A stretch of 64,000 nt of DNA, taken from assembly GCA_024036415.1 (NCBI GenBank), contig JAMWET010001298.1, forward strand, positions 667,001 to 731,000, read 5' to 3'. Of this stretch, positions 40,961-54,015 are shown in pieces. The position numbers and the translations under genes were made by a program. This stretch comes from Prochilodus magdalenae (Eukaryota > Chordata > Actinopteri > Characiformes > Prochilodontidae). Under the pieces are notes generated by a model, which was given only the letters and a program-made list of their open reading frames with translations, did not search any database and was not told the DNA's origin. Numbering within the stretch: the stretch's first letter is position 1; every line of letters begins with the position of its first letter.

Positions 40961-43220
40961 CATTCGTGATGCATTTTGTGTACATATTCCCTCAGTAAGT
41001 CAACATTTTATCGCACAATAGCTCCATTAAGACAGAATAAACAGACGCCTATAGGCAGTGATTCGGCAGGCTGTCTGACAGGGCTTGGTGAATTATGTCG
41101 TGGTTAATATCGCTCTAATTTCGTTTTGATTTGACTAATTTCTCAGCATGGCTTCTATTTTCTTTGATAATAAATGACCGGAGCGTTTTGTGGAAGGGTA
41201 TTTTTCATCCCCTCCATACTGGCCGGCTGGTGACAGAGGTATTATGTGGCTGTGTGTGCTGCTCCTCTCCGCCCTTTATCCTGCCTGTCTGGCCTCTAGT
41301 CCGCTGTAGTTCGACCGTTTGATAAATACACGCGCATTCCTCCACCTAACGCGCGCTGCAATGGGGGACTTGAAGCCGGAACACCAGTGCAGAAAATCAG
41401 CGAAGAATTAACCGCCAACAAAAGCCTGATGGGCCTGTGTATGTGCGGTGCAGTCTGGACCGCGGTGCTTGAGGTACTTGGTAGCAGATAGCCAGTAGTG
41501 AAAACCTTATACGCAGCGTTGCTTCGATGTAACAGTTAGAAACCAATGGGTGTATACCTTCTAGGCGAAACTGGCCATTGCTATAGCGAATAGGCCTACA
41601 AGGCCTGCTGCAAACGAGCGTCTCCTTTATGCTGGAGAAGCTCAAGCCAGCTTGCTGGAGAAAATGCGTGTGTGCTCCAAACGATGGGGGTTGAGGATAC
41701 TGAGAGAGGGGGGTGAGGGAGGGGATCCGTGGAGCTGCCTTTCTTTCAGAGTGACCTGGCCTCTCTCTCTCTCTCTCCCTCTCTCTCTCTTTCTCTTCAA
41801 AGGCAAAGCAGAAACCAGCGGTCTTAATCTCAATGAGAAATTTGGGTGGTTTTCGCGTCTTGCATGCGTTAGAAAGGGGACGTGCGTTTTTTCCTTTCCT
41901 TTTTTCCCCTTTCTTTTCCTTTCTTTGACTAGTCAGGCGTTGCTGCATGTTCTCCCTAAAATATTGTATCTCTACTGCAGCCGTCGTGGAATTGCATTTA
42001 TCCTTGACAGCCTTGCTCCCTAGCTCGAGTCCAATCCACGTTCGTTGTGATATGGCTAAAACATATCTGGGACCCTGTTTAGCTGTGGCAGGGGGTGATG
42101 CAGGGAGGGTTGGTGTGTGTGCTTAATTTGGGTCCGAACTAGCCAAAGTGGACGGAGACCCAGAGGTCAGCTGATCTTTCACTGCTAGCTGGTGGTGAGG
42201 AAAGGAGGGAGGCTTAGGTTAGGGAGGGAGGAAGGGGGTCCAGTTTGTTTGAGAACGGGAGTGTTTGTGGTCAGGAAAATGAAAGGAGTCGACCACAAAG
42301 CTCTTCATACTTCAAATCCTCCCCATCACATCTTCACTCTGTGGTGAAGGCGAAAGGAGGCAGGCAGTCTTTATCACAGTGCGTCTCGTGTCATTTTCCC
42401 CCCGTAGAAAACCTAAAACATGCACATGTGCCGGCGCAGAGGTTTAGCCCAGTCTACATACAGAGATGGTCTTTATGTGGAAGATTCTAGAGAGCGGTGC
42501 ATATGAATGGACGCAGCCCTTTAAGCGCAACTCCACTGACCCACAGTTACTCCTTTAAATAAACAGCCTGTTGCAGCGCCTTTTTCACTGTACCTAAAAA
42601 CAGCACTTCGCTCAAACAGACGGCAAATGGCAGGCCAGCTCCTTCACTGGGGAAACGTGGAAATGTAGCATGAGGCCTATTGTCAAACGGCTCATTGGGC
42701 GAGCTATAGCCAATCCGCATATGGAGCTTTCACTCACGTACAGCCGCCATCATTAAAGAGAACGGCTACATTTCTTTGCCACAAGAGCTGAACAGCTCAG
42801 CCTAGCTGAGCGCAGTCTTCAGGAGACCTGCACCATCATCTTGGGCAGTTACATTATGGTATTGTTCCAGTTAGGCGCGTGTTTGGTCCGAAGATTGATA
42901 TGGAAGTGGAACAAAGAGTCTGATTGTGTGACACGTCTAAGAGCAATTTTAATTAGTGACGATATGATATAGATTTTATAGCTCATTCCAGGTACACCCT
43001 GGGGTTTAGCATAAGTAGGACAGGACCGTACAATAAACCATCTTTTGTTCACGAGCTCGTTATTGTTTTGTTTGTGGGATTAAAAAGAAGCAGATTATTT
43101 TTTTTCTTTTATGAAGGAAAATATAAGAAATAAGTACAAAGTAGCATCTCGTAGTTCGACTTTTAATGTAACGACATTTATGTATATATATATATAATAT
43201 TAAAATAATATTAATAATAG

Positions 43221-43299
43221 GTATGTACGTATGTATGTATGTATGTATGTATGTATGTATGTATGTATGTATGTATGTATGTATGTATGTGTGTGTGTG
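43221..43299. repeat. (GTAT)n microsatellite
   Basis: About 18 units with an early GTAC variant, ending in a short GT run. Confidence 0.97.
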
Positions 43300-43323
43300 C
43301 AAACCTTGATATATGTTTTATGC

Positions 43324-43328
<5 letters not shown>

Positions 43329-43405
<77 letters not shown>
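43329..43405. repeat. (TA)n microsatellite
   Basis: About 38 TA units, only 30 bp from the GTAT array. Confidence 0.97.
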
Positions 43406-43412
<7 letters not shown>

Positions 43413-43545
43413 CTTAGCCTGGCGAGAAATCTAAGTCTTTCTAATGCTAATTACTCTTATAAATATCGACGCGTTATCATCATTAATGTTCTCCAAATTA
43501 GTGTATCTGCATACGTGTACTGTCATGAAACATTTTCCTAAACAC

Positions 43546-43547
<2 letters not shown>

Positions 43548-43603
<56 letters not shown>
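43548..43603. repeat. (ATT)n microsatellite
   Basis: About 18 ATT units; the third array within 400 bp. Confidence 0.97.
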
Positions 43604-44879
43604 GGATGGTTGCTGCTACCCTTCGCTAGAATCCTATAGATCAAAAATGACGTGCTTTTCAGTTTCTAATCTTAAATGAAGCTCATGGTTTTGGCTTTTA
43701 TTCATTCCCATTTTCTCATTTAAAGGCTGTAAAATTCTCAAAAATTACATGATCAAATAAATACAGGAGAAGTAATAGTAATAATAATAATCATAAGTAG
43801 CTGAGTTAAACCTCAGCACTGTAGTTTAAGACCACAGGCTCTAGGTGTGCGCATATAAGCCACACTGATACGCTAGTGAAGCTATGCTGAGGGGCTGCCT
43901 GTCCGGCTCTGTTACTGTATTCCCTTATTCCGTGATTCCTGCATGACCTGCACTCTCGCGCGGATCCTGAGCTTTAGAGCCCAGCAGGCTGGGGACCGCG
44001 CTCTTGCTTTTGCTCTGAGTGAGCTGAGCCGGCTGTGGGCTGCTGCTGAGTGCAGGGGGGTTTGTTCTGGCTGTTTGTTTCTCCTTGTGTTTGCTAGATG
44101 GCGCTCTGTGTTCTGGGACCCTGTGACGGAGGAACAAACAGCCTGTGCTTCCCCTCCTTACCCGCGTGCACACCGAGCACCTCGCGCGCGCTCCTCTTTT
44201 ATCACACTTTCATTTCACCGCTCTTCGCTCCGCTTCCTTTAGCGCGCTCGGCTTAAACGACACAGATTACATAAAGCTCGCCAGTACAGTCGCCAGTTCA
44301 AACGAGTCTTTTCATTACACGCGTTTAAGCTCCTGCAAACATGCCTACGTGTTACGTGTTAAAAGATGGAGATTCCGAAATAAAGAACGTGGGTTATTAT
44401 AATAAGCTTATTTTATTCTTTATATATTAATAGTGATGGAAATACAACATTGGGAAATTCTAATTATTAGTTTTTTCTTTTATGTTAATTTAAAAATATA
44501 TGTGTTTAAATAAAAGATCTTATTTTGTTTTTGGAGAATTCCTGTTTATGTTATGAATCACAATTTGTAAAGAAGAGTCCGCTTGCAAATTCATATTTAA
44601 AGCCATTATTCATTGTGGTTTAGGAAACAAATGTTTACCTAGTTAAACTAAATGTTGTTTTTTCCTTACGTGAATATTTCACATACAGTCACTTCGCGTT
44701 TATTTATTTAATTATTTGTTTGTTTGTTTATTTATCAATCACATCAATCACAATATTATGGATTTATTTTTTATTTTATAAAATTTTTAAACTGCAACAA
44801 ATGCGTTTCTAAAGCAGAGCACAACAATAAAACAATAACAACAAAACCCTGCTAAAATGTTGTCAGTAATGTGTGCTTT

Positions 44880-44883
<4 letters not shown>
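43604..44883. other. Intergenic stretch
   Basis: 43910-44260 is more GC-rich and carries opposed frames of 80-100 residues with no domain. 44400-44870 is very AT-rich. No gene was seen. Confidence 0.5.
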
Positions 44884-45505
<622 letters not shown>

Positions 45506-46340
45506 TCTAGAGTTCTTTTGAACAGTTCAACATACAATTCTACACTACATTTGAACAGTTCAACATTCTATTGTAGACTAAATCTGAACAGTTCAACATA
45601 CTGTTTCAGACTATATTTATACACTCCAACAAACAACTCTAGATTACATTTGAGCAGTTCAACAAACTATTCTAGACTACATTTGAACAGTCCAAAATAA
45701 TACTTCAGACTACATGTGAACACTCCTACACACAATTCTAGACTACATTTGAACAGTTCAACATACAATTCTAGACTACATTTGAACAGTTCAACATACA
45801 ATTCTAGACTACATTTGAACAGTTCAACATACAATTCTAGACTACATTTAAACAGTTCTGCACACAATTCTAGACTACATTTGAATATTTAAACAAACAG
45901 TTCTGAGCTACATTTGAACAGTTCAACATACTGTTCCAGAATACATTTGAACAGTTCAACATACTATTGTAGACTAAATCTGAACAGTTCAACATACTGT
46001 TCCAGACTATATTTATACACTCCAACAAACAATTCTAGACTAGATTTGAACAGTTCAACATACTGTTCCAGACTACATGTGAACACTCCAACAAACAATT
46101 TCAGACTGAACAGTTAAACACACTATTCTGAGTTACATTTGAACAGTCCAACATACTATTTCAGACTACATATGAAAAGTTTAACATACTATTCTAGACT
46201 ACATTTGAACACTTTAACAAACAATTCTAGACCACATTTGAACAGTCCAAAATACTACTCCAGACTACAAGTGAACAGTTCAAGAAATAATTCTAGACTA
46301 CATTTGAACAATTGAAAGCACTATTCTAGACTACATTTGA
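45506..46340. repeat. 33-bp minisatellite with palindromic core
   Basis: About 25 copies of a 33-bp unit, best preserved between 45730 and 45850 (actacatttgaacagttca then acatacaattctag). Most units contain TTGAACAGTTCAA, a 13-base palindrome with a central A. A diverged sub-block containing ttgtagactaaatctgaaca recurs at 45571 and 45967, 396 bp apart, exactly 12 monomers. As 33 is divisible by 3, both strands carry stop-free frames of 11-residue repeats (for example LNSSTYCSRLH). These are artefacts. Confidence 0.93.
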
Positions 46341-49180
46341 CCTGTTGGGTAAATATACTGGTCGTGGAGCGTTCCTCAAAGTGACCAGCATTTCTGAATG
46401 TCATTTACATTAGATTCAACATATCTGAACCAAAGCCAGCTGAGAGTTTACACAGTCGCCTGGGCCTGAATATAACGGTACATAGATGCAAGATAGCCAG
46501 CGGTCAGATGTGCAAACTCTATGGGCCTTTTGGCTATTTGAGAACGCTCCACATCCTCGCTGTGGACTGCGTGGTGTCTCACCACAGGTGTGCTCGTCCA
46601 CAGCTCCGCCACCTTAAAGCAGTCCAGCCCCCTCCAAAGCCGAGCCGCTTTCAAAGCTGACCACAGAATAGCCACGCAAGCGTTCAAGCGCTTTAATCGC
46701 CCTGCTGTTTGATGCGCGTGTTTCCAGTGCTATAATGCTTTGAGCTGCATTCTTCAACAGAAATACTCTAAAAATACCTATTTCACTTCTCCAACAAAAG
46801 GACCAAAATATATGCGCGCGCTCTCGTGTCCTCGTGCATGTATTTATTATGCTATTATTTTCAAAACCTATTGACAGAGCAGCTCAAAGGATGTAGCCCG
46901 ATCATAGTTTGTTATCTACCGAGAAAAAAAGAGCAGAGGGAAAGTAACTCAGCACACATTACAGTATCAATTACTGCCTCCATCATAAGAGCTAATAGAA
47001 TTTACACTATTAATGGTCCCCATATTAGTGGACTGTAGTCATTGAACCACATACCTCGATTTGATCGAATTAACTGAACTTTCAGCTTTATAGAAAACAC
47101 ACACACACACAAACACACACACGCGCGCGCGAATAGGATATATTAGGACGCGACGCGTTTCAGGGGGGAAAGCGGGACCACTCGGGGCTCCAATAAAGCC
47201 GTAAGCGCGCGCATTCTGTTAGGCTCCTGTGCTGTCAGGCTAGTTAGCGGTGTTCAGATATGGACGGTGGCTACAGAAACCCATCTCTTGGGGTTTTAAT
47301 TAACAAGCTGTCTCAAAGCTGTGGAGATCCATCAAACCGCTTTTTTCACCTTCACCAGCAAATCCCTCTTTTCTATTCAGCAGCAGCCCTGAAGCGCTCG
47401 GAGCGCGCGCGGTGACTCTCGAGGACACTTTGATTCTGTCTTCAGACTCTTGAACATAAAGGTTCCTAAATGGTTCGTGGTTCTAGGGTAAAATACAGTG
47501 GGTAGAACCTTGGAGAGTTTCAGACAGTCTGTTCGCTCTCGCGCGAACATGAACTGAAAGGTTCTCGAGAGAATCAGAGGTGGTGAAAAAACACCTCGCT
47601 TTGTCAGCTTTGTGTTTCGCAGTTCTTTTGAGGATGGACGGATAGACGGATAGACGGATGGACGGATGGACGGACGGATGGATGGATGGATGGATGGAAG
47701 GATGGATGGATGGATGGATGGATGGATGGATAGATAGATAGATAGATAGATAGACAGACAGATAGACAGATAGATAGACAGATAGATAGGTAGATAGATA
47801 GATAGATAGACAGTTTGAATCCGATCCAGTGTAGTAAAGATGTGTTCCAGTCGTTTACTCCCTTCACTCACTTCTTCACGTGCCCCAGTTAGGGTGGGGA
47901 GGTGGGGGGTAATTTGATAGCGGGGCAGGGGGCGAGCTCAGGGTCAGGACAGAGCGCTGTCCATGGTCCTGCGCCGGGGTGCCTGGATGCTCTTATCAAA
48001 TTAGACAGGACAAGTTTTAGATCGATGCCATCGCCAGTATCTGGAGACTGCCAACAGTTTACAGCGTTTAACAAGCCGCCCTGACAGTCACTGCTCCGAG
48101 CACGATCACACACACACTCCTGTCACGGTGAGTGAGCGCCCATGGGCGCTAATGGAGGGAAAAGCCAGAGGAGATAGAGACAAAGCGCTAGATAGCAGGT
48201 GATGGTGCATCACTACAGCATCACGACCTGCTCCGAGCGCAGCTACTCTTACCCAACAACTACAAAGCGGCACTTTCATTTTATACAACATCCATATACA
48301 ACAGCAGAGGCTTCAGTCAGCCGAGTAAATAATACATCACCGGAGCAGGTAGAGTCTGATTACTCGTAAAACCCTGATTATTAGAATTACAGAAATACAG
48401 AAAATATTCATACAGCGAAGTAGTGGCATGTCGGCGTTGGTTGAATCCTTTCCAAGCCCCTCCTCGAGGATGCCCAGAATTATCTGTAGTTATTAAGCGA
48501 TACGGGGTTTATCTGGTATTTCAGGCAAATATTTCACTCAGGTGTGGTGATGGAACTCTCGCGATGGCTGGGAGCCTTAATAGGAACTCTGGAACCAAAC
48601 CGTGTTCTGTTAACTAGAACACAAACACAAAGTATCAGTAACTTTCCTAAAACAGATAAATAAATACATCGTTTTGTTGTATTTATAGTTATTTGCATGC
48701 ATTCCAACGACATATGGTGACTTTACTATTTTGATTATACTGCTATTACCATTATAATATTAATATAATTTTGTAAATTGTAAATAAACAAATGGCTTCG
48801 AAAACATTCGTGCCTTTAACCAACGTGCTTAGATGCCTAAAAACCTTTGCACCATGTGAATATATATTTTTGTGTCATATTTATCTATATGTGTATTTAA
48901 AAACTTTTTTTGTTATTATATTTTTTTTTAAGTTTATAAGTTTAATAAGTTTATTTTTTTTTAATAATTATATATATAGACATATATACTATTTACTAGA
49001 TATACTATATGTATACTAGAACTATTTAAAATAAATTTAATTAGCGAATATTGCAGAACTCGAAGGAATATATGTTATTTATTCGAGTTATACATACAGT
49101 ATGTATATAGTTACAGTCATACCAAACAAAAACATGCAAATTGTTCCAAGTAATTGCTGAAAATAGTTTAATAGTTTAAT
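46341..49180. other. Intergenic stretch
   Basis: Mostly unique. 46930-47100 is AT-rich with TAAT-type motifs. A short CA/CG alternating run lies at 47097-47130. 47455-47520 resembles a short fish repeat (aaaggttcctaaatggttc). A GGAT/AGAT array is listed separately. 48640-49140 is very AT-rich. No exon was recognised. Confidence 0.5.
47631..47812. repeat. (GGAC/GGAT)n(AGAT)n compound microsatellite
   Basis: About 45 tetranucleotide units, grading from GGAC/TAGA mixtures through pure GGAT to AGAT and AGAC variants. The gradient suggests stepwise spread of point variants. Source of Pro-Ser-Ile-His frames on the minus strand. Confidence 0.95.
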
Positions 49181-49400
49181 TATGGTTCAGTATAGTTTAG
49201 TATAGTTCAGTATAGTTCAGTATAGTTTAGTATAGTTTAGTATAGTTCAGTATAGTTTAGTATAGTTTAGTATAGTTTAGTATAGTTCAGTATAGTTTAG
49301 TATAGTTTAGTATAGTTCAGTATAGTTTAGTATAGTTCAGTATAGTTCAGTATAGTTTAGTATAGTTCAGTATAGTTTAGTATAGTTCTGTATAGTTTTA
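49181..49400. repeat. 10-bp minisatellite TATAGTTYAG
   Basis: Twenty-two consecutive 10-bp units, with no length change, alternating irregularly between TATAGTTTAG and TATAGTTCAG; only the outermost units carry other changes. The period is close to one helical turn, so each TATA step falls on the same face of the DNA. Confidence 0.95.
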
Positions 49401-51058
49401 TAGTTTAATTAATTACGAAGTTTAATTTTATTTCTGGCTCATTAATTCTCAAGAAATTAAACACATATATATTCATCCAAACTTTCTTCCCATTTCTACT
49501 GCTTTTATGCCACATTAGATTTCCTAAATTAATCGCTGAGAACTGAATAGATTGTGAAAATTATATTTAAACTTTTATGATCAGTAAGAGCAAAACTAAT
49601 AAACTAAACATGCATCTGAGTTTCAGCCAGTTAGAACTCAATCTTAAAAATACAACACTAGAAAAAAATAAACAGTGGTATAATGTAAGGGTTTTAAAGT
49701 TTTATGCTGAAGTTGGTGTAGCCCTCATCATTAGCTGTATATAGTTTTATTATATGTGTGTATGTGTGTGTGTGTGTGTGTGTATGTGTGTATGTATGTA
49801 TGTATGTATGTGTTACTGAGTGAGTGTCTCTAAGCTGCTCCGTGTAATAGGAAGCTGAACAGAACGGTCGGTCCGTGTTTTCAAGCTAAGCGGAAAACCG
49901 CTGAATGGCAGCTGAGCTTCCTCGCCCACTTCACACCCGCACCTGACACTGGAAGTTTTTCCTCACACAGCGCGCTGCTGGCCGTCGCCGCGCTTCATCC
50001 GGGCTGCTGACTCAGAACCGGGGGGGCTGGGGTGATAGAGAGATGGAGCAGATACCTCGTGGTTCAGTATAATGAGAAAGAGAAAGATCATCAGAAGGCC
50101 TAAAGCCTTTCTAATGTGATAATGGCTCCTATCCATCAATCCTGTTCTTCATCATCACCACCACCATCCTCATCATCATCTCTCTCGCTTTCTCTCGTTG
50201 CCTGTCAGGCCGTTTTTACCCGCAGCCCGTCAGGCGCGCTCGCTAATTCGGGTTCATTGGATGGCAATAACTTCATTTAGAGCTCCATCTTTTGGGCTCG
50301 CGCTCTTAATGAGGATGCGCTGACGAGCCTAAAGCCTCGGAGGAGCCCGTTAGGCTTGATGAGACTCATCTATAACGTATGAGTGAGTAGCAGGTTCGCC
50401 ACCCGCCACCCCTCCCCATAAAGCCCCACATGCAGCACACCGGCCCAGCAGGACTTTCTCTGCGTCTCCCATGGACTGCTGTTCCAGCGCCACATCACAG
50501 GGCAGATGGGGAAGCGGTGTACTGTACGGGCTTTAGAGCGCCCTAATCTGGTTTCATTGAAAAGGGCCTCTTGTTGTTTAGAAAGGATCAGGTTTTATCG
50601 TGTCCTCCTCCTACCCCTCCTCTCCCGGCTCGCTGGATATCCCGCTGCCCCGCTTGGCACCCTGTGTGGGATTTCCATCCTCAGCTGGAAAATGACAGGC
50701 TGTAATGTTACTCCGCACTCTGAGTGATTTAGGGCCCTGTTCTTCATGTCCTGCGTCTTAAAGGGTGGACGCTGCGAGCGCACGAGCAAATGTGCTTTTC
50801 ATGTGCTTTTGCGGGCGGCATGAAGGGAGCCCCGGAGGACGGGCGTGTGGTCATCTTCCTCTGGCCTGGTCCTCCACAGTCCTACAAACCCGCTGCAAAC
50901 AGCAGCAGGTCACACAGAGATCATGACACTGGGTAGATAGATGGTGCCTCACCGAGGTGCGGATGGAAATCAGCTAGCAGATAACTCGGACACAGACAAT
51001 TTTACAGTTATAGACAAAACTAAACAACCAGAACAAAACAAGACAAGACACAGGAACA

Positions 51059-51095
51059 CAAAACAAAACAAAACAAAACAAAACAAAACAAAACA
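51059..51095. repeat. (AAAAC)n microsatellite
   Basis: About seven AAAAC units inside a larger AC/AAAC-rich region (51000-51240). Confidence 0.93.
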
Positions 51096-51543
51096 AGATA
51101 AAACTATAAAAACAAGGTAAAACAAACTATTAAAAACACCAAAAAAGAACATTAAAGGAAAGAATAAAAGACAATGCGAGACAAAACCGGATGAAACATG
51201 ACTAGAATGATCAAAACGGGACAAAACACGACAAGAAAGAAACACCCGGACAGAGTTGGACAGAACTGGTTTTCAGGACAGAGATGAGGCTCTTTGACGG
51301 GACACGCCGCTCTGGAGGGAGATTCTCTAGTGGAGGGGAACTGCAGGGGAATGTTTCAGTAAGCAGGAGTTCCGAGTTAGTCTAACTTGAGTTCAGATCT
51401 GTCCAGCTGGAGGTGTGTTTTATATTGGTCAGTTAAGGCTAAGATATCTGGCTAAACTGAGATCAAACTTTTTGAAAAGACTGGGCTTGATCTCAGCCAA
51501 AACAATTCAAATGCTAATTAAAATGCATGCGTAGCCATAATTC

Positions 51544-51576
51544 TATTATTATTATTATTATTAATATTATTATTAC

Positions 51577-51628
<52 letters not shown>
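51544..51628. repeat. (ATT)n microsatellite
   Basis: About 28 units with two interruptions (AATATT and ACT). Confidence 0.95.
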
Positions 51629-51870
51629 ACAATCATTTATTAAAATAATGTATGTGCTAACCTAAAAATAGTTTACTAATGTTCACTATTGTTGATTGCT
51701 AGACCGGGTTATTCTGCAGTCCGGTGCTGGATAAATATTGCACAGAACACCAACTAATAGGTATGGGTAATTTATCCGGTCTGAGTATTTACAAGACCCC
51801 GCTCTAGAGTCTGTTAGTACACAATGCTGTGTTCATTGTTGGCTGTTTTTACCCTCTTTTAACTGACCTA

Positions 51871-51928
51871 TACTACTACTACTAATAATAATAATAATAT
51901 TAATAATAATAATAATAATAATAATAAT
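51871..51928. repeat. (ACT)n(AAT)n microsatellite
   Basis: Four ACT units then about 14 AAT units, with one TATT interruption. It lies 240 bp from an ATT array of opposite sense. Confidence 0.93.
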
Positions 51929-53129
51929 TTCCAGACATTTTACAAACGAATTCATACAGTTGTAGAATTGTCGTCCCTCCAGAGAAAGTCTTTCTGTTTG
52001 TTTTTTACTCTTTGCAGAACTTTTAAAGACTCGATAAACGGATGGTTCGATAAACAGATGATTCGATAAACGGGTAATTGGTATGAGTTTCTGTGTCGAT
52101 TATTTGGACATGAGAAAACTCCCACATGAGCGCGCATATTGGGTAATATTCACTCATCTGGCGCACGCACGCTGGAAACCGGGCGGACTCCTCTTTCTCT
52201 CCAAATGATCAAATATTACAGTTTCGTTTCCTCCTCCGCGGTTAACATGAAGCTCCTGTTCCCTCAACTTTCAGCGCACTTTCTATATTGTATACTCCGA
52301 TAAAGGCGTGTTTAAACCGATCACAATCAGCCCCCCGCTTTACGCTCCATCCCACAACACCGGAGCCGTGACACTCCTCGCTGACCTGCGCCGAAACCTG
52401 CTTCTTTCTTATGAGCACTCATATTGTTGAATATGTGAGTCCGTTTATCAACGTCAGACTAACGCAGTAAATGGCCGTATTTACAGGACGCATCCACGCA
52501 GGTAATTTATTCAGGCGCACCTGAGAGCTTGGTTGTCCAGGTAATGAAAAACACACACATATATATAATCTCTGCAGGGCTACAGCGGCGCTGTGTATTC
52601 TACACTGGATCATCTGAAAGGCTAATGTTCATAATGTTCTGACAAAACAACGTCTCAGCATCCAACCCCCACCCCCGCCCACCCCGCCTTATAATCTCTC
52701 CTCATATCTTCGCATTACCTAGATGGGAAGAAGTTTTCTTTTCCCTCCCCCGCCCCCGAAATCCCCCTCCCCGCCCCACCCCTTCCCAAAAAAGAGGAAA
52801 GAAGGATAGAAGTCTGATCCAACTGCTGAAATGTATTTGATTTCAGTGCCAGGCTTTTACTCGGGGGTCTTTATGACCTGCAGTATCAGAGAGGAGGAAA
52901 TTGAAAGGGCGGCGTGGTCCAGAGTACTGGAGCCTAAAAGCTGCCATTAAAGCCACATAAAACGCCTCTGGCAGCAGCTGCTGTCCACTGTAGTGACCCG
53001 ATCCCCCCAAACAGCAGCGGCTCCACTGAGGGGCTGCAGCTTAACACGCAGGGAGGACCAACCTCACACAGTCAAGGTGTGTGTGGGCCCTGGACCTTAC
53101 ACGGACAAGAAGCCACTAATCCAAACAGA

Positions 53130-53860
53130 ATATGAATCTAGGTAGATAGATATATGGACGCATGGATAAGCAGAGAGATAGTTCTACGAATAATTATGGC
53201 CACATGGATGAGAATGACTAGTATAAGTTAGATCAAAATACTTAGAGTCAATGGAAGGATGGCTAAACAGAGATTGACCACCTCACAAATAAGTTAAGAA
53301 TACTGAGCATGGATGAAGGGATAGATGGAGAAACGACAGAGAGTCATCCTCCACGCCACAAAAAAGTTAAAATACTATAGATGGATGGGATGATTTAATG
53401 ATAGAATGGACAGATTGTTTAACAGAAAAGTATAAGAGTGAATAAGAGAAGTAAATACTGACAGTGGATGGATGGATGACAGACGGACATGAATGGATGA
53501 ATAAGGAAAGTAAATACTAAGGATTACTGAAGGGATAGATCCACTGAGAGGCAAATAGATGAATAAATGGATGGACAGACAGACTGCTTAACAAAAAGGA
53601 AAAAAGAAATTGCATAAGAAAAGTAAATGCTGGTGATGGAGGCATGGATGATAGAGAGACATGAATGGATGAATGAATGGATAAACAGAAAGTAAATACT
53701 GAGGATGAAAGAATGGATGAACAGACTGCTTAACAAACAATAAGGGCGGATGAGCAAAGTAAATTCTGAGGATGGATGGATGGGTAGATGGTAAATGGAC
53801 AGACAGACTTCTTAAAAAGAATGGATGGATGGATGGATGGATGGATGGATGGCAAATAAT
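53130..53860. repeat. Degenerate GGAT-rich tandem region
   Basis: Recurring words such as atggatgg, atgaatgg, gacagac, tgcttaaca and agtaaatactga repeat at irregular intervals of about 60-130 bp, ending in a pure (GGAT)n run at 53821-53852. It looks like an old compound minisatellite. The minus-strand His-Pro-Ser-Ile frames are artefacts. Confidence 0.75.
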
Positions 53861-53924
53861 GTACCAATAATCACTACACAATAAAGACAATAAATACGAT
53901 ATGTTTTATCAAAATACTGACGCT

Positions 53925-53944
53925 GGACAAATAGAGAGAGAGAT

Positions 53945-53975
<31 letters not shown>

Positions 53976-54015
53976 AAGAGAAAGAGAAAGGGAGAAAGAG
54001 AATAAGAGACAGATA
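53925..54015. repeat. (GA)n purine tract
   Basis: GA-rich purine run of about 85 bp with GAAA interruptions. The Ser-Leu frames on the minus strand come from it. Confidence 0.9.

Larger units (their letters stand above)
38981..43220. other. Intergenic, partly CpG-rich
   Basis: Holds a (TCC)n tract (38982-39018), a 14-base poly(C) run (39129-39142), a purine-rich G/A stretch with a CpG-dense patch (39420-39600), a GT array (39839-39867), a full CRE (40170-40177), an ATCT array (40879-40960) and a short CT tract (41760-41800). 40030-40410 and 41330-42060 are relatively GC-rich and could be regulatory or hold a non-coding transcript start. The frames of 100-180 residues here follow composition and show no domain. 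Confidence 0.5.
49401..53129. other. Intergenic stretch with candidate regulatory blocks
   Basis: Microsatellites are listed separately; a GT/GTAT run also lies at 49757-49810. 50200-50345, 50640-50800 and 52815-52995 are unique, repeat-free blocks with homeodomain-like AT cores in GC-balanced context, plausible developmental enhancers. This is unproven. No exon was recognised. Confidence 0.45.
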
